Below the pieces are notes generated by a model, which saw only the letters and a list, made by a program, of their open reading frames with translations, had not been told where the DNA came from and searched no databases. A stretch of 64,000 nt of DNA from Hoeflea marina (lineage in GTDB: Bacteria; Pseudomonadota; Alphaproteobacteria; Rhizobiales; Rhizobiaceae): positions 1,284,281-1,348,280 of the forward strand of contig NZ_QGTR01000001.1 of NCBI RefSeq assembly GCF_003182275.1. The letters are read 5' to 3'. Shown here one piece after another: positions 1 through 7,275 of this stretch (positions within the stretch are counted from its first letter, which is position 1; each line of letters starts with the position of its first letter). The translations under genes were made by a program, and so were the position numbers.

Positions 1-118
1 CGACAGCTATACGCATTTCACCGTCGTCTCCGAAGCGTTGAAGGACGCGCTGCTGGAGACAAGGGATCCGGGCCTGTTCTTCATCGAGCCGGAGAATTAC
101 TATCCGATTCCGTTTTGA
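1..118 (+). CDS. 3' end of an unidentified protein (partial)
   Basis: An open frame enters from the left edge, with codons in phase from base 2, and stops at TGA 116-118. The visible 38 residues end in NYYPIPF. The short tail, with a VVSEALKDAL helix and a hydrophobic FFIEP strand, loosely recalls the C-termini of Imm11/DUF1629-type immunity proteins. The match is too short to name the family. It converges on the muramidase-like gene at 170-832. The function is unknown because the start and most of the protein lie outside the window. Confidence 0.55.
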   Translation, partial: DSYTHFTVVSEALKDALLETRDPGLFFIEPENYYPIPF

Positions 119-169
119 AAACAGATCCCGCCCCCTGTCCCGACGGGATTGAGGATGATTAGAACTGGC

Positions 170-832
170 CTATCCGCCGTACGCTTCCCCCGCCCTCAGC
201 GCAGCCTCGAAGATCGAACAATTGCGCTCGATCTCGTCGCCTATATGGGCGCCGTCTCCGTTGACGATATCGCGGGCAGCGCGGTAGTCGAGGCTGCCGT
301 CGGGGCGGACAAAATCCGATAATTTGCACGGTCGGAACCAGCCGTCGATCATGCCGGCAAAGGCCACATGCGCCGAAATCACCGGATCGAGAATCAGGTC
401 GTAATTCTCCGACAGCGCGCAGCTGATGCCGAACTTGTCCCTGAGTTTCTCCTCGGCGTTGACGTAATTGCGGCAGTGGGTGAGCTGGATGTCGCCGCCG
501 CCGACCGGAATGCGTCCGCTCTCGTCGGGCAGCCAGTAAGGCGTCTTGACCCATGTCAGCCGGCCGGCGTCAAACGCCTTCTGCAGCCGCTCGGCGGCAG
601 TGCGACGGTCGGGCGAAAACGCCTCCAGCACCGGCTCCATGCGGCCGCCGGTCTCGCGATAGATCTGGCCCAGCGCCGCGGCGAGAAACGTGATCGGATG
701 ATCGGCCGCATACCATTTCGCCCAAACATCGAGCTTGGCCTCGAGCCCGGAGCGCTGCGCATCCGTCATGGCGTTCGGGAACAGCCGCGGATCGGTGACG
801 GTCAGATAATGGAAGAAGGCATCGCGATTCAT
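170..832 (-). CDS. GH19/lysozyme-like peptidoglycan or chitin hydrolase
   Basis: The product has about 220 residues counted from the ATG that opens MNRDAFFHYL. An in-frame extension to 886 exists but adds a non-conserved tail. The GQIYRETGG segment looks like the GH19 lysozyme-fold region carrying the general-acid glutamate. GGGDIQLTHCRNYVNAEEKL matches the substrate-cleft GxxQLTxxxNY motif of GH19-type endolysins. Family knowledge suggests cleavage of peptidoglycan, or less likely chitin. There is no signal peptide, which fits a phage-type endolysin or a protein exported by another route. No phage genes are visible beside it. The biological role is uncertain. Confidence 0.7.
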   Translation of the reverse strand: MNRDAFFHYLTVTDPRLFPNAMTDAQRSGLEAKLDVWAKWYAADHPITFLAAALGQIYRETGGRMEPVLEAFSPDRRTAAERLQKAFDAGRLTWVKTPYWLPDESGRIPVGGGDIQLTHCRNYVNAEEKLRDKFGISCALSENYDLILDPVISAHVAFAGMIDGWFRPCKLSDFVRPDGSLDYRAARDIVNGDGAHIGDEIERNCSIFEAALRAGEAYGG

Positions 833-997
833 GCCGGCATTCTGGCACGGATTGAGGCGGGGGAATATGGTGCTTCGATGTTGCACATCGTTGCCGACCG
901 CCCCGATCCAGGCTCAGGCAGGACATCCTGCCAGACCGGTCGGCTGCTCTCCTGGCTCCGGGCGAAATGCGCCCTCCCCGCCCCGGCTTCGGGAACG

Positions 998-2386
998 TTA
1001 GATCCGCTCGCCGCCCTTCACCCGGTAGCTCGGCTGGTACATCGTGACCAGTTCCTCCGCCGCCGTCGGATGCACCGCCATGGTGCGGTCGAAATCGTCC
1101 TTCGTGCAGCCGGCCTTGATGGCGATGGCCAGCACCTGCGCCAGTTCGCCGGCGTCCGGGCCGAGAATGTGCGCGCCGAGCACCTTGCGGTCGGCCGCGT
1201 TGACCACCAGCTTCATCACCATCTTCTCGTTGCGGCCGGCGAGAATGACCCGCATCGGCCGGAATTCGGCGCGGTAGATCTCGAGCTCGTCGAACCGCTT
1301 GGCGGCCTCGTCCTCGCTGAGCCCGATCGTGCCGATCTCCGGCTGCGAGAACACCGCCGTGGCGATCAGCTCGTGGTCGGGCTTGGTCGGCTTCCCGCGG
1401 TAGACCGTGTCGATGAAGCACATCGCCTCGTGGATCGCCACCGGCGTCAGCTGCACCCGGTCGGTAACGTCGCCGACGGCATAGATGTTGTCGACATTGG
1501 TGCGCGAGTAATCGTCCACGAGGATGGCGCCCTTGTGGTCGGTCTCGACACCGGCCGCCTCCAGGCCGAGGCCTTGCGTGTTCGGGTCGCGGCCGAGCGC
1601 CAGCATCACCTGGTCGGCGACGATCGCCTTGCCCTCCGAGGTGTGGGCGACGAGCCGGCCGTCGGCGCCGCGCTCGATCTTCTCGAAGATCTCCTGGCAC
1701 AGGATGGTGATGCCCTTTTCCGCCATCGCCTTGTGCAGCGAGCGGCGCATGTCGATGTCGAAGCGGGACAGGATCTCCTTGCCGCGGTAGATCAGCGTCG
1801 TCTCGACGCCCAATCCGTGGAAGATGTTGGCGAATTCCACCGCGATGTAGCCGCCGCCGGCGATCACGATCGCCTTCGGCAGCTCCGGAAGGTCGAAGGC
1901 CTCGTTGGAGCTGATGCAGAGTTCGTGGCCGGGAAGGGCCGCATGCGGATTGGGTGTGCCGCCGACCGCGATCAGCATCCGCTCGGCGGAGACAACCCTG
2001 CCGTCTGCCATCAGCCGGGCATGATGGGCGTCGACCAGCTCGGCGCGGGAATTGACGATCTCGGCGCCTGCCTTGTCCAGTCCCAGTCGGTAGAGGCCCT
2101 CCAGCCGGGCGATCTCCATGTCCTTGTTGGCCACCAGCGTCGGCCAGTCGAAACTCGGCTTTCCCGGCGTCCAGCCGTAGCCCGCCGAATCGGCGAAGTG
2201 CTCGGAAAACTGCGACGCATAGACGAAGAGCTTCTTGGGCACGCAGCCGCGGATGACGCAGGTGCCGCCATAGCGGTACTCCTCGGCGATCAGCACCTTC
2301 TTGCCGAGCCCGGCTGCGAGCCGTGCCGCGCGGACCCCGCCCGAGCCGCCGCCGATCACCAGGAGATCATAATCGTAGCCAGCCAT
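998..2386 (-). CDS. gor: Glutathione-disulfide reductase
   Basis: Cytosolic FAD enzyme that reduces oxidised glutathione with NADPH. The chosen start gives MAGYDYDLLVIGGGSGGVRA, a standard FAD Rossmann motif. The redox-active pair is in GGTCVIRGCVPKK (Cys43 and Cys48). A second nucleotide fold, GGGYIAVEFANIF, lies near the middle. AVHPTAAEE near the C-terminus contains the catalytic His-Glu of the dimer interface. The length of 462 residues is normal. An extra seven in-frame codons upstream are possible but not needed. A strong terminator at 2466-2499 separates the gene from the rpiA-DUF2059 transcript, so it should have its own promoter in the short gap upstream. Confidence 0.95.
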   Translation of the reverse strand: MAGYDYDLLVIGGGSGGVRAARLAAGLGKKVLIAEEYRYGGTCVIRGCVPKKLFVYASQFSEHFADSAGYGWTPGKPSFDWPTLVANKDMEIARLEGLYRLGLDKAGAEIVNSRAELVDAHHARLMADGRVVSAERMLIAVGGTPNPHAALPGHELCISSNEAFDLPELPKAIVIAGGGYIAVEFANIFHGLGVETTLIYRGKEILSRFDIDMRRSLHKAMAEKGITILCQEIFEKIERGADGRLVAHTSEGKAIVADQVMLALGRDPNTQGLGLEAAGVETDHKGAILVDDYSRTNVDNIYAVGDVTDRVQLTPVAIHEAMCFIDTVYRGKPTKPDHELIATAVFSQPEIGTIGLSEDEAAKRFDELEIYRAEFRPMRVILAGRNEKMVMKLVVNAADRKVLGAHILGPDAGELAQVLAIAIKAGCTKDDFDRTMAVHPTAAEELVTMYQPSYRVKGGERI

Positions 2387-2465
2387 GTCGGGATCCTTTG
2401 ATGTCATCAGGTTTGGCGGCGGACCGCGGGCCCGCGCTGTCGATGGGGTGTTTTAGCCGTCGTCG

Positions 2466-2499
2466 CCAAAAAGAAAAGCCCGGGAAATGCCCCGGGCTT
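2466..2499 (-). terminator. Rho-independent terminator of the rpiA-DUF2059 unit
   Basis: Read on the minus strand, a 9-bp perfect stem (AAGCCCGGG / CCCGGGCTT, loop of 6) at 2476-2499 is followed by a T-rich run (TTCTTTTT). It lies just downstream of the DUF2059 stop codon and upstream of gor. Confidence 0.85.
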
Positions 2500-2524
2500 G
2501 TCACGTCGCCGTGAGCGGCGCCCC

Positions 2525-3127
2525 TCAGGGCTTGGGTGCGACCAGTGTCGGCGGCGCCGTATCGGCCGGAGCATCCGCGCCTTCGGTTGCCGGCTTGATC
2601 AGCTTGGTGCGGTCGCCAAGCTTTGCCTGCAACGCGGTGGCGACTTCCGTCGACAGGTCGCGCTGAATGCCGTTCGACCAGATTTCCGCCGCCTTGAGCA
2701 ATTCGCGGGTCACCAGCGGGCCGTTCTCGATGAGGTGCTTGCCGGCATCCGAGCTGTAGAAGTCGGCGATCGCCTTGAGGTCAGCTTCGCTGAAGGTCTT
2801 GGCGTAGATCGCCGCAGCCTCGCGCTCCAGGTCGCCGCGGCGCGGCACCAGGTCGTAGACCTTCTCGTCCACCGTTGCGGAAATCTCTTCCTGCAGGTCC
2901 GGGGTCGACTGGATCAGCGAGGCCTTGAGCTGCTCGGCTGCGTTGGGAAGAATGGCGTCGAACTGGTCGGTCGCGCCCAATGCGGCGATCGCGGTGCGCG
3001 CGGCTGCCACGTGCTCAGGTGTTGCGTCCTGGGCGAAGGCGGGATTGGCGATGAAACCGCCAAGCACGAGGCCGGATGCGACGATCACGGCAGCGCCGCT
3101 GCGCTTGAAGCCGGTGGAAATCTTCAT
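2525..3127 (-). CDS. DUF2059 domain secreted protein
   Basis: Product of 200 residues. An N-terminal signal peptide (hydrophobic stretch VIVASGLVLGGFIANPAFA, cleaved after AFA) sends it to the periplasm. The rest is helical. The DUF2059 signature appears as FSEADLKAIADFYSSDAGKHLIE around residues 115-135, followed by an acidic Ala/Pro-rich tail. The ATG at 3127 has AGGAG 11 nt upstream, whereas an upstream GTG at 3139 overlaps that Shine-Dalgarno. The gene follows rpiA with an 8-nt gap and shares its terminator, so the two are co-transcribed. The biochemical role of DUF2059 is unknown. Confidence 0.88.
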   Translation of the reverse strand: MKISTGFKRSGAAVIVASGLVLGGFIANPAFAQDATPEHVAAARTAIAALGATDQFDAILPNAAEQLKASLIQSTPDLQEEISATVDEKVYDLVPRRGDLEREAAAIYAKTFSEADLKAIADFYSSDAGKHLIENGPLVTRELLKAAEIWSNGIQRDLSTEVATALQAKLGDRTKLIKPATEGADAPADTAPPTLVAPKP

Positions 3128-3135
3128 GTCTGGGT

Positions 3136-3843
3136 TCACTCCTGTTCATTCTGTGCGGTCAGCATACGCACGCCCGCCGCTGTGGCGATGATCGCGGCGT
3201 CTGCCATGTGGAGAAACAATCCGTGCTCGACGACGCCGGCAATCGCTGCGAGGCCGTTTGCAAGCGCTTCTGCATCCGGAATGCGGCCAAAAGATGCATC
3301 GAGAATGAAATGGCCGCCATCGGTGAGATAGGGTCCGTCCCTGTCCGGCCGCTGCACGATTTCGCCGCTCAACCCCAGTGTCGCCGCCAGCCTTTCCACC
3401 GCCAGCCGGGTCGAGGCCAGGCCGAACGGCATCACCTCGATGGGGAGAGGAAACCGTCCCAGCGTCTCGACCACCTTGCTTTCGTCGGCAATGACGATCA
3501 TCCGAGTCGACGCCGAGGCGACGATCTTCTCGCGCAGCAGCGCCCCGCCGCCGCCCTTGATCAGGTTCAGATTGCCGTCGAGCTCGTCGGCGCCGTCGAT
3601 CGTCAGGTCGAGTTCCGGAAGCTCGTCGAGCGAGAACAGCGGCACGCCGAGTTCCATGCACAGCCGCGCGGTCTGTTCTGATGTCGGAACGCCCTGCACG
3701 CGAAAGCCGTCATGCACCTTTTCGGCCAGCAGCCGGACGAATTCGTTGGCCGTCGAGCCGGTGCCGATCCCGAGCCGCATGCCGTCCGACACATGTTCGA
3801 GCGCCGCCTGCGCGGCGGCGATTTTCAATTGTCGGGCGTCCAT
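3136..3843 (-). CDS. rpiA: Ribose-5-phosphate isomerase A
   Basis: Interconverts ribose 5-phosphate and ribulose 5-phosphate in the pentose phosphate pathway. The conserved start [18 protein letters not shown] was chosen; an in-frame ATG four codons upstream is possible. The phosphate-binding loop [12 protein letters not shown] (about residues 25-36), [11 protein letters not shown] with the catalytic acid, and [16 protein letters not shown] with the essential lysine are all present. Its 235 residues match the family. It is divergent from gph and is followed by the DUF2059 gene. Confidence 0.97.
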   Translation of the reverse strand: MDARQLKIAAAQAALEHVSDGMRLGIGTGSTANEFVRLLAEKVHDGFRVQGVPTSEQTARLCMELGVPLFSLDELPELDLTIDGADELDGNLNLIKGGGGALLREKIVASASTRMIVIADESKVVETLGRFPLPIEVMPFGLASTRLAVERLAATLGLSGEIVQRPDRDGPYLTDGGHFILDASFGRIPDAEALANGLAAIAGVVEHGLFLHMADAAIIATAAGVRMLTAQNEQE

Positions 3844-4024
3844 GCGGCGTTCCATCCCTGTTTATCCCGGTCTGCTGTTAGCATGGCAAATCTCCCGGCG
3901 CAAAGCCAGAAGCCGCATTGCCGGGCAAACTTTGCCGCCTCGCGGACTGCCGCATTGAACCGGCATCCGGCCGCTGCTATGCGGTGCCATCGCCGCTCCG
4001 GCGCCATGCAGAGGTGACCCCGCC

Positions 4025-4708
4025 ATGACATCCCCCACCGTAATCTTCGATCTCGACGGAACGCTGCTGTCGACCTCGGCCGACCTGATGGCCAGCCTCA
4101 ACCATGTGCTGGCCCATTCCGGCGTGGCACCGGTGCATTACCAGGACATGACCTGGCTCGTCGGTCAGGGCGCAAGGGTGATGATCGAGCGCGCCCATGT
4201 GCTGCGCGGCCATCCGGCCGGCGAAAGCGAACTCGCCGGCCTCATGGACATGTTCATCGCCCATTACGGCGCCAACATGCCGGGCGAGACCGTGCCCTTT
4301 CCTGGGATTCTGGCGGCGCTCGACCGGCTCGAGGCCGACGGGATGCGGCTGGCGGTCTGCACCAACAAGACCGAATCGCTCGCCGTCAAACTGCTCGAGG
4401 GTCTGGGCATGGCCGGCCGCTTCGCCGCCATCACCGGCGGAGACACCTTCGCCATCCGCAAGCCCCATGGCGACCACATCCTCAGGACCATCGAGATGGC
4501 CGGCGGCTCGCCGCGTCATGCGGTGATGATCGGCGACAGCGTCAACGACATCCTGGCCGGGCAGAACGCCAACGTGCCGACAATCGCCGTCCCCTTCGGC
4601 TATTCCGACCGGCCGGTGGAGGAGTTTAACCCGACCGTCGTCATCCGGCATTTCGACGAGCTCGACGCCGGACTGATCCACCGGCTGATCGCCGCCGTCG
4701 ACGCCTGA
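4025..4708 (+). CDS. gph: Phosphoglycolate phosphatase-type HAD hydrolase
   Basis: Haloacid-dehalogenase superfamily phosphatase of 227 residues. Motif I is VIFDLDGTLL at the N-terminus, with the Asp nucleophile and the acid two residues on. Motif II is AVCTNKT near residue 118. The motif III lysine is in RKPHGDH. Motif IV is VMIGDSVNDI near residue 165. The cap lies between motifs I and II, as in phosphoglycolate phosphatases. Family knowledge predicts dephosphorylation of 2-phosphoglycolate, though HAD specificity is hard to fix by eye. GAGGTGA lies 7 nt before the ATG. The gene is divergent from rpiA. Confidence 0.9.
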   Translation: MTSPTVIFDLDGTLLSTSADLMASLNHVLAHSGVAPVHYQDMTWLVGQGARVMIERAHVLRGHPAGESELAGLMDMFIAHYGANMPGETVPFPGILAALDRLEADGMRLAVCTNKTESLAVKLLEGLGMAGRFAAITGGDTFAIRKPHGDHILRTIEMAGGSPRHAVMIGDSVNDILAGQNANVPTIAVPFGYSDRPVEEFNPTVVIRHFDELDAGLIHRLIAAVDA

Positions 4709-4840
4709 CCCCCCGGGCGCCGGGAGGACGTGGCCCCGGCCGCTGCGGAAACGGAGCGCTCCACTGCGCCGGTCTTGGCCGCGCGCGGACAGAAAAACGG
4801 GCGGCACGCGCAAAACCATCGCGCCGGCGCCATCCGGCGC

Positions 4841-4870
4841 TTGACGCGCCCCGTCCGCTGCGCTTATACC
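4841..4870 (+). promoter_or_regulatory. Promoter of tRNA-Val
   Basis: TTGACG (4841-4846) and TATACC (4865-4870) are separated by 18 bp and end 40 bp before the tRNA. Both hexamers are close to the sigma-70 consensus in otherwise GC-rich DNA. Confidence 0.75.
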
Positions 4871-4910
4871 CCGCGCCATCCGGTCGGCGCGCTTCTCGCG
4901 TGGCCTGAAC

Positions 4911-4985
4911 GGGCGCGTAGCTCAGCGGGAGAGCACTGCATTCACACTGCAGGGGTCACAGGTTCAATCCCTGTCGCGCCCACCA
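4911..4985 (+). tRNA. tRNA-Val (anticodon CAC)
   Basis: A complete cloverleaf can be folded by eye. The acceptor arm is GGGCGCG / CGCGCCC. The anticodon stem CTGCA / TGCAG closes the loop TTCACAC, with CAC at the anticodon (reads GTG). The T arm is ACAGG-TTCAATC-CCTGT. The discriminator A and the CCA end are encoded (4982-4985). No integrase or duplicated tRNA end lies near it. Confidence 0.97.
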
Positions 4986-5058
4986 TTTCATCAGCGGGAC
5001 ATCCACGTTTATTGCCTGGGCCGCAGCCCCGACCTGCTCGAATGCTGCCTCCGGCCGC

Positions 5059-5865
5059 TCAGGTCGGATCGATGCGCCGCCAGCGCGCCTCGGCGAAGGA
5101 ATAGGCTGAAAAGGCGATCAGCCCCAGGCCGAGCATGGACAGCAGGAAGCCGCCGAATGGCAGATCCTGCACGAATTGCAGCGCGCTCTTGAGGCTGGGA
5201 TCGGCCGATGAATCAGCCGCATTGAAGAAGCGATAGCCGAACATCACCGCAATCACCAGGAACACCATCCCGCGAGCCGTCAATCCGGCAATGGACACCG
5301 GGTGGACCAGGTTCATCGGCGCCGAGTTGCAGTCGATGTGGTCGGCATATTTGCGCTTGTAGGCTTTCCAGACATGGGCTCCGGCAACTCCGAGCATGAT
5401 GACGGCCAGGCCAAGCGACACCGTTGCGCTGCCGACGAAGCCGGCAAGATAATCGGCGACCTTGCCCTTGCCGCCGCCCGATCCGCCGCCCGAGAGGACG
5501 CCCATCAGCGACAGCGCGTAGACCGCGAGCGTGCCGTAGGTCAGCGCGCTCACCAGCAGGCCGGCGCGGATCGCCAGCGCCTTCGCGCCGTTGCCATGGT
5601 CGTCGCTGTCAAGGACAGCCTGGACAAGCCGCCAGATCACGTAGCCGCCCAGGCCGGCGATCAGCAGCCACACCAGGATCGTGCCGAACGGCTGGGAGAG
5701 AAGCGTTTGCAGCGCGTCCTTCGAGTCCTTTTCCTCTCCCGAGCCGATGGCAGACAGAAAGGCGAACAGGCCGATGATCAGGTAGATGACGCCACGTGCC
5801 GCATACCCCATCCGGGCAAGCGGCTCGATCCATGTCCTCGGAGCGGGATGGGAAATCGACATCAT
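5059..5865 (-). CDS. DUF1206 integral membrane protein
   Basis: About 268 residues from MMSISHPAPR. Six hydrophobic spans are arranged as three related two-helix units (near residues 20-90, 100-165 and 190-260), which is the architecture of DUF1206. Each unit begins with an ARGxxxL-type stretch: YAARGVIYLIIG, AIRAGLLVSALTYG, TARGMVFLVIAVM. A Gly/Ser-rich loop, SGGGSGGGKGK, separates units two and three. It follows the PAP2 phosphatase gene by 10 nt on the same strand, so the two are probably co-transcribed. No molecular role is established for the family. Confidence 0.88.
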   Translation of the reverse strand: MMSISHPAPRTWIEPLARMGYAARGVIYLIIGLFAFLSAIGSGEEKDSKDALQTLLSQPFGTILVWLLIAGLGGYVIWRLVQAVLDSDDHGNGAKALAIRAGLLVSALTYGTLAVYALSLMGVLSGGGSGGGKGKVADYLAGFVGSATVSLGLAVIMLGVAGAHVWKAYKRKYADHIDCNSAPMNLVHPVSIAGLTARGMVFLVIAVMFGYRFFNAADSSADPSLKSALQFVQDLPFGGFLLSMLGLGLIAFSAYSFAEARWRRIDPT

Positions 5866-5875
5866 TGTATGGGCC

Positions 5876-6658
5876 TCAGCTGCTGGAGTGTCCGAATACC
5901 TCGGGATCGGCATTTCGGGAAAGATAATGGGCGGTGAGCCAGCACAGGCTGGCCCATGTCACCCCGAGCGACCATCCCGCCAGAACATCGCTCGGCCAGT
6001 GCACGCCGAGATAGACACGACTGGCGCCGATGATGAGGCCGAGGGCTGCGGCGGCACAGAGTATGAAGACTCGAACCGAATGCCGCGGCACAAAGCGGAC
6101 GGCGACCGAGGCGAGCGTCAGATAGGAGAGCATGCTGACCATGGCGTGCGCGCTGGGGAAACTGGATGTGAATGTCCGGTCCATGTGATCGACGAGATCC
6201 GGCCGGGCGCGCTCGAAGATCAGCTTCAACCCGCTCGAAAGCGCCGCTCCGCCGCCAAGCGCGGCAAGCAGAAACGCCGCCGCCGACCTGTGGCGCACCA
6301 GCACCAGCACAGACAGGGCCAGCACGGTCACGGTCACCAGGATCGGATAGCCGCCCAGCGCCGAAAGTTCGGCCATCGTTTCCTCGAACCAGGCCGGTCC
6401 CCAGGCGTCACCCGGATTTGCGGAATCACGCAGCGACAGGAGGATGGCGCGATCGAAGGTTTCGGTCCAGCCGGACTGCACCGCAATCGCCAGAATCGCG
6501 AACATCAGCGCACCGCCGGCAGCCGCGAGCCACATCGCTTTCACCGGCGGATGACGGTGCAGCGGATCGATCCGGCTGCGCGGCGGCCTGGCGCGATTTT
6601 GCCCGCTTGCTGAAGCAACCATGCGGCGTTGTGCGGGAAGAGGCTGTGAACTTGTCAT
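5876..6658 (-). CDS. PAP2-family membrane phosphatase
   Basis: Integral membrane phosphatase of 260 residues from MTSSQPLPAQ. All three catalytic blocks of the PAP2/vanadium-haloperoxidase superfamily are visible: KLIFERARPD (KxxxxxxRP), SFPSAHAM (PSGH-like, with Ala for Gly) and SRVYLGVHWPSD (SRxxxxxHxxxD). Five to six hydrophobic helices surround them. Likely substrates are phosphatidic acid, phosphatidylglycerol phosphate or undecaprenyl pyrophosphate; the motifs do not discriminate. It overlaps nothing upstream and lies 10 nt before the DUF1206 gene. Confidence 0.9.
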   Translation of the reverse strand: MTSSQPLPAQRRMVASASGQNRARPPRSRIDPLHRHPPVKAMWLAAAGGALMFAILAIAVQSGWTETFDRAILLSLRDSANPGDAWGPAWFEETMAELSALGGYPILVTVTVLALSVLVLVRHRSAAAFLLAALGGGAALSSGLKLIFERARPDLVDHMDRTFTSSFPSAHAMVSMLSYLTLASVAVRFVPRHSVRVFILCAAAALGLIIGASRVYLGVHWPSDVLAGWSLGVTWASLCWLTAHYLSRNADPEVFGHSSS

Positions 6659-7275
6659 TCTGTTGCAAACGTCCAACCGCGGTTTCGGTTCCGTCAGGTC
6701 GAAGCGCAGCACTTGAAGCGTCAATCGGTCTTCAGAATGACAACCGCTGGCTTCGCGATCGCCATAGCCCTCCCCGTCGCCGCTGCCCGCCATTCGGCCT
6801 TTCCGACCACCTGGGCAGTGATGCCGACGATCGGCCTTGCGGCCGGACGGCGGACCCTCGGTCTCAACGAAGGCAGTCCAACCCGCGGCCGACGCAGCAA
6901 CCCGGCTCGACTTCGACGCTAAAGCAACGTGCACAGTATTGCGCACGGGGCCCGGCCTCGTCAGCCCGCCGGGTTCGGTGCGATCCTCCGCCGCGCCGTC
7001 CGACCATCGCGGCGCCGGAAGCCTTGCGGCAAGCCGGGTTGACCGCCGCCGGTGGCCCGGTTCCGCCCTCCGTCACGGCCGGAAGCCATCCTCCTGAGCC
7101 GGCCCGGAAAATCGCGGCCCAATTGTGGCGCCCTGCCGCAAATGGCAGTTGCCGTACAGTCACCTGACGTGTAGCTGTTAAGCAACGGGATGTATGCGAA
7201 GTTCGGAGTCTTTGATGGTCAGAGTATCTGTTTCTGCATTGCATCTCGGATGCCACGACAATCTGGGGAGCACTG
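6659..7275. other. Intergenic region before the autotransporter
   Basis: This gap of about 617 bp lies between two divergent genes. Small open frames occur on both strands but none has a convincing Shine-Dalgarno, family motif or codon pattern. The right end becomes less GC-rich (about 7160-7275) and must hold the autotransporter promoter, but I cannot pick convincing -35/-10 boxes. GGGGAG sits 5 nt before the ATG at 7276. Confidence 0.5.

Noticed and set aside
368-2401. Long plus-strand open frame over glutathione reductase
   Set aside because: Fully antisense to gor, Arg/His/Asp-rich, without family motifs or a ribosome-binding site; a GC-skew shadow.
4911-4985. tRNA-Val as an integration site for a genomic island
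   Set aside because: No integrase, no duplicated tRNA 3' end and ordinary genes on both sides.
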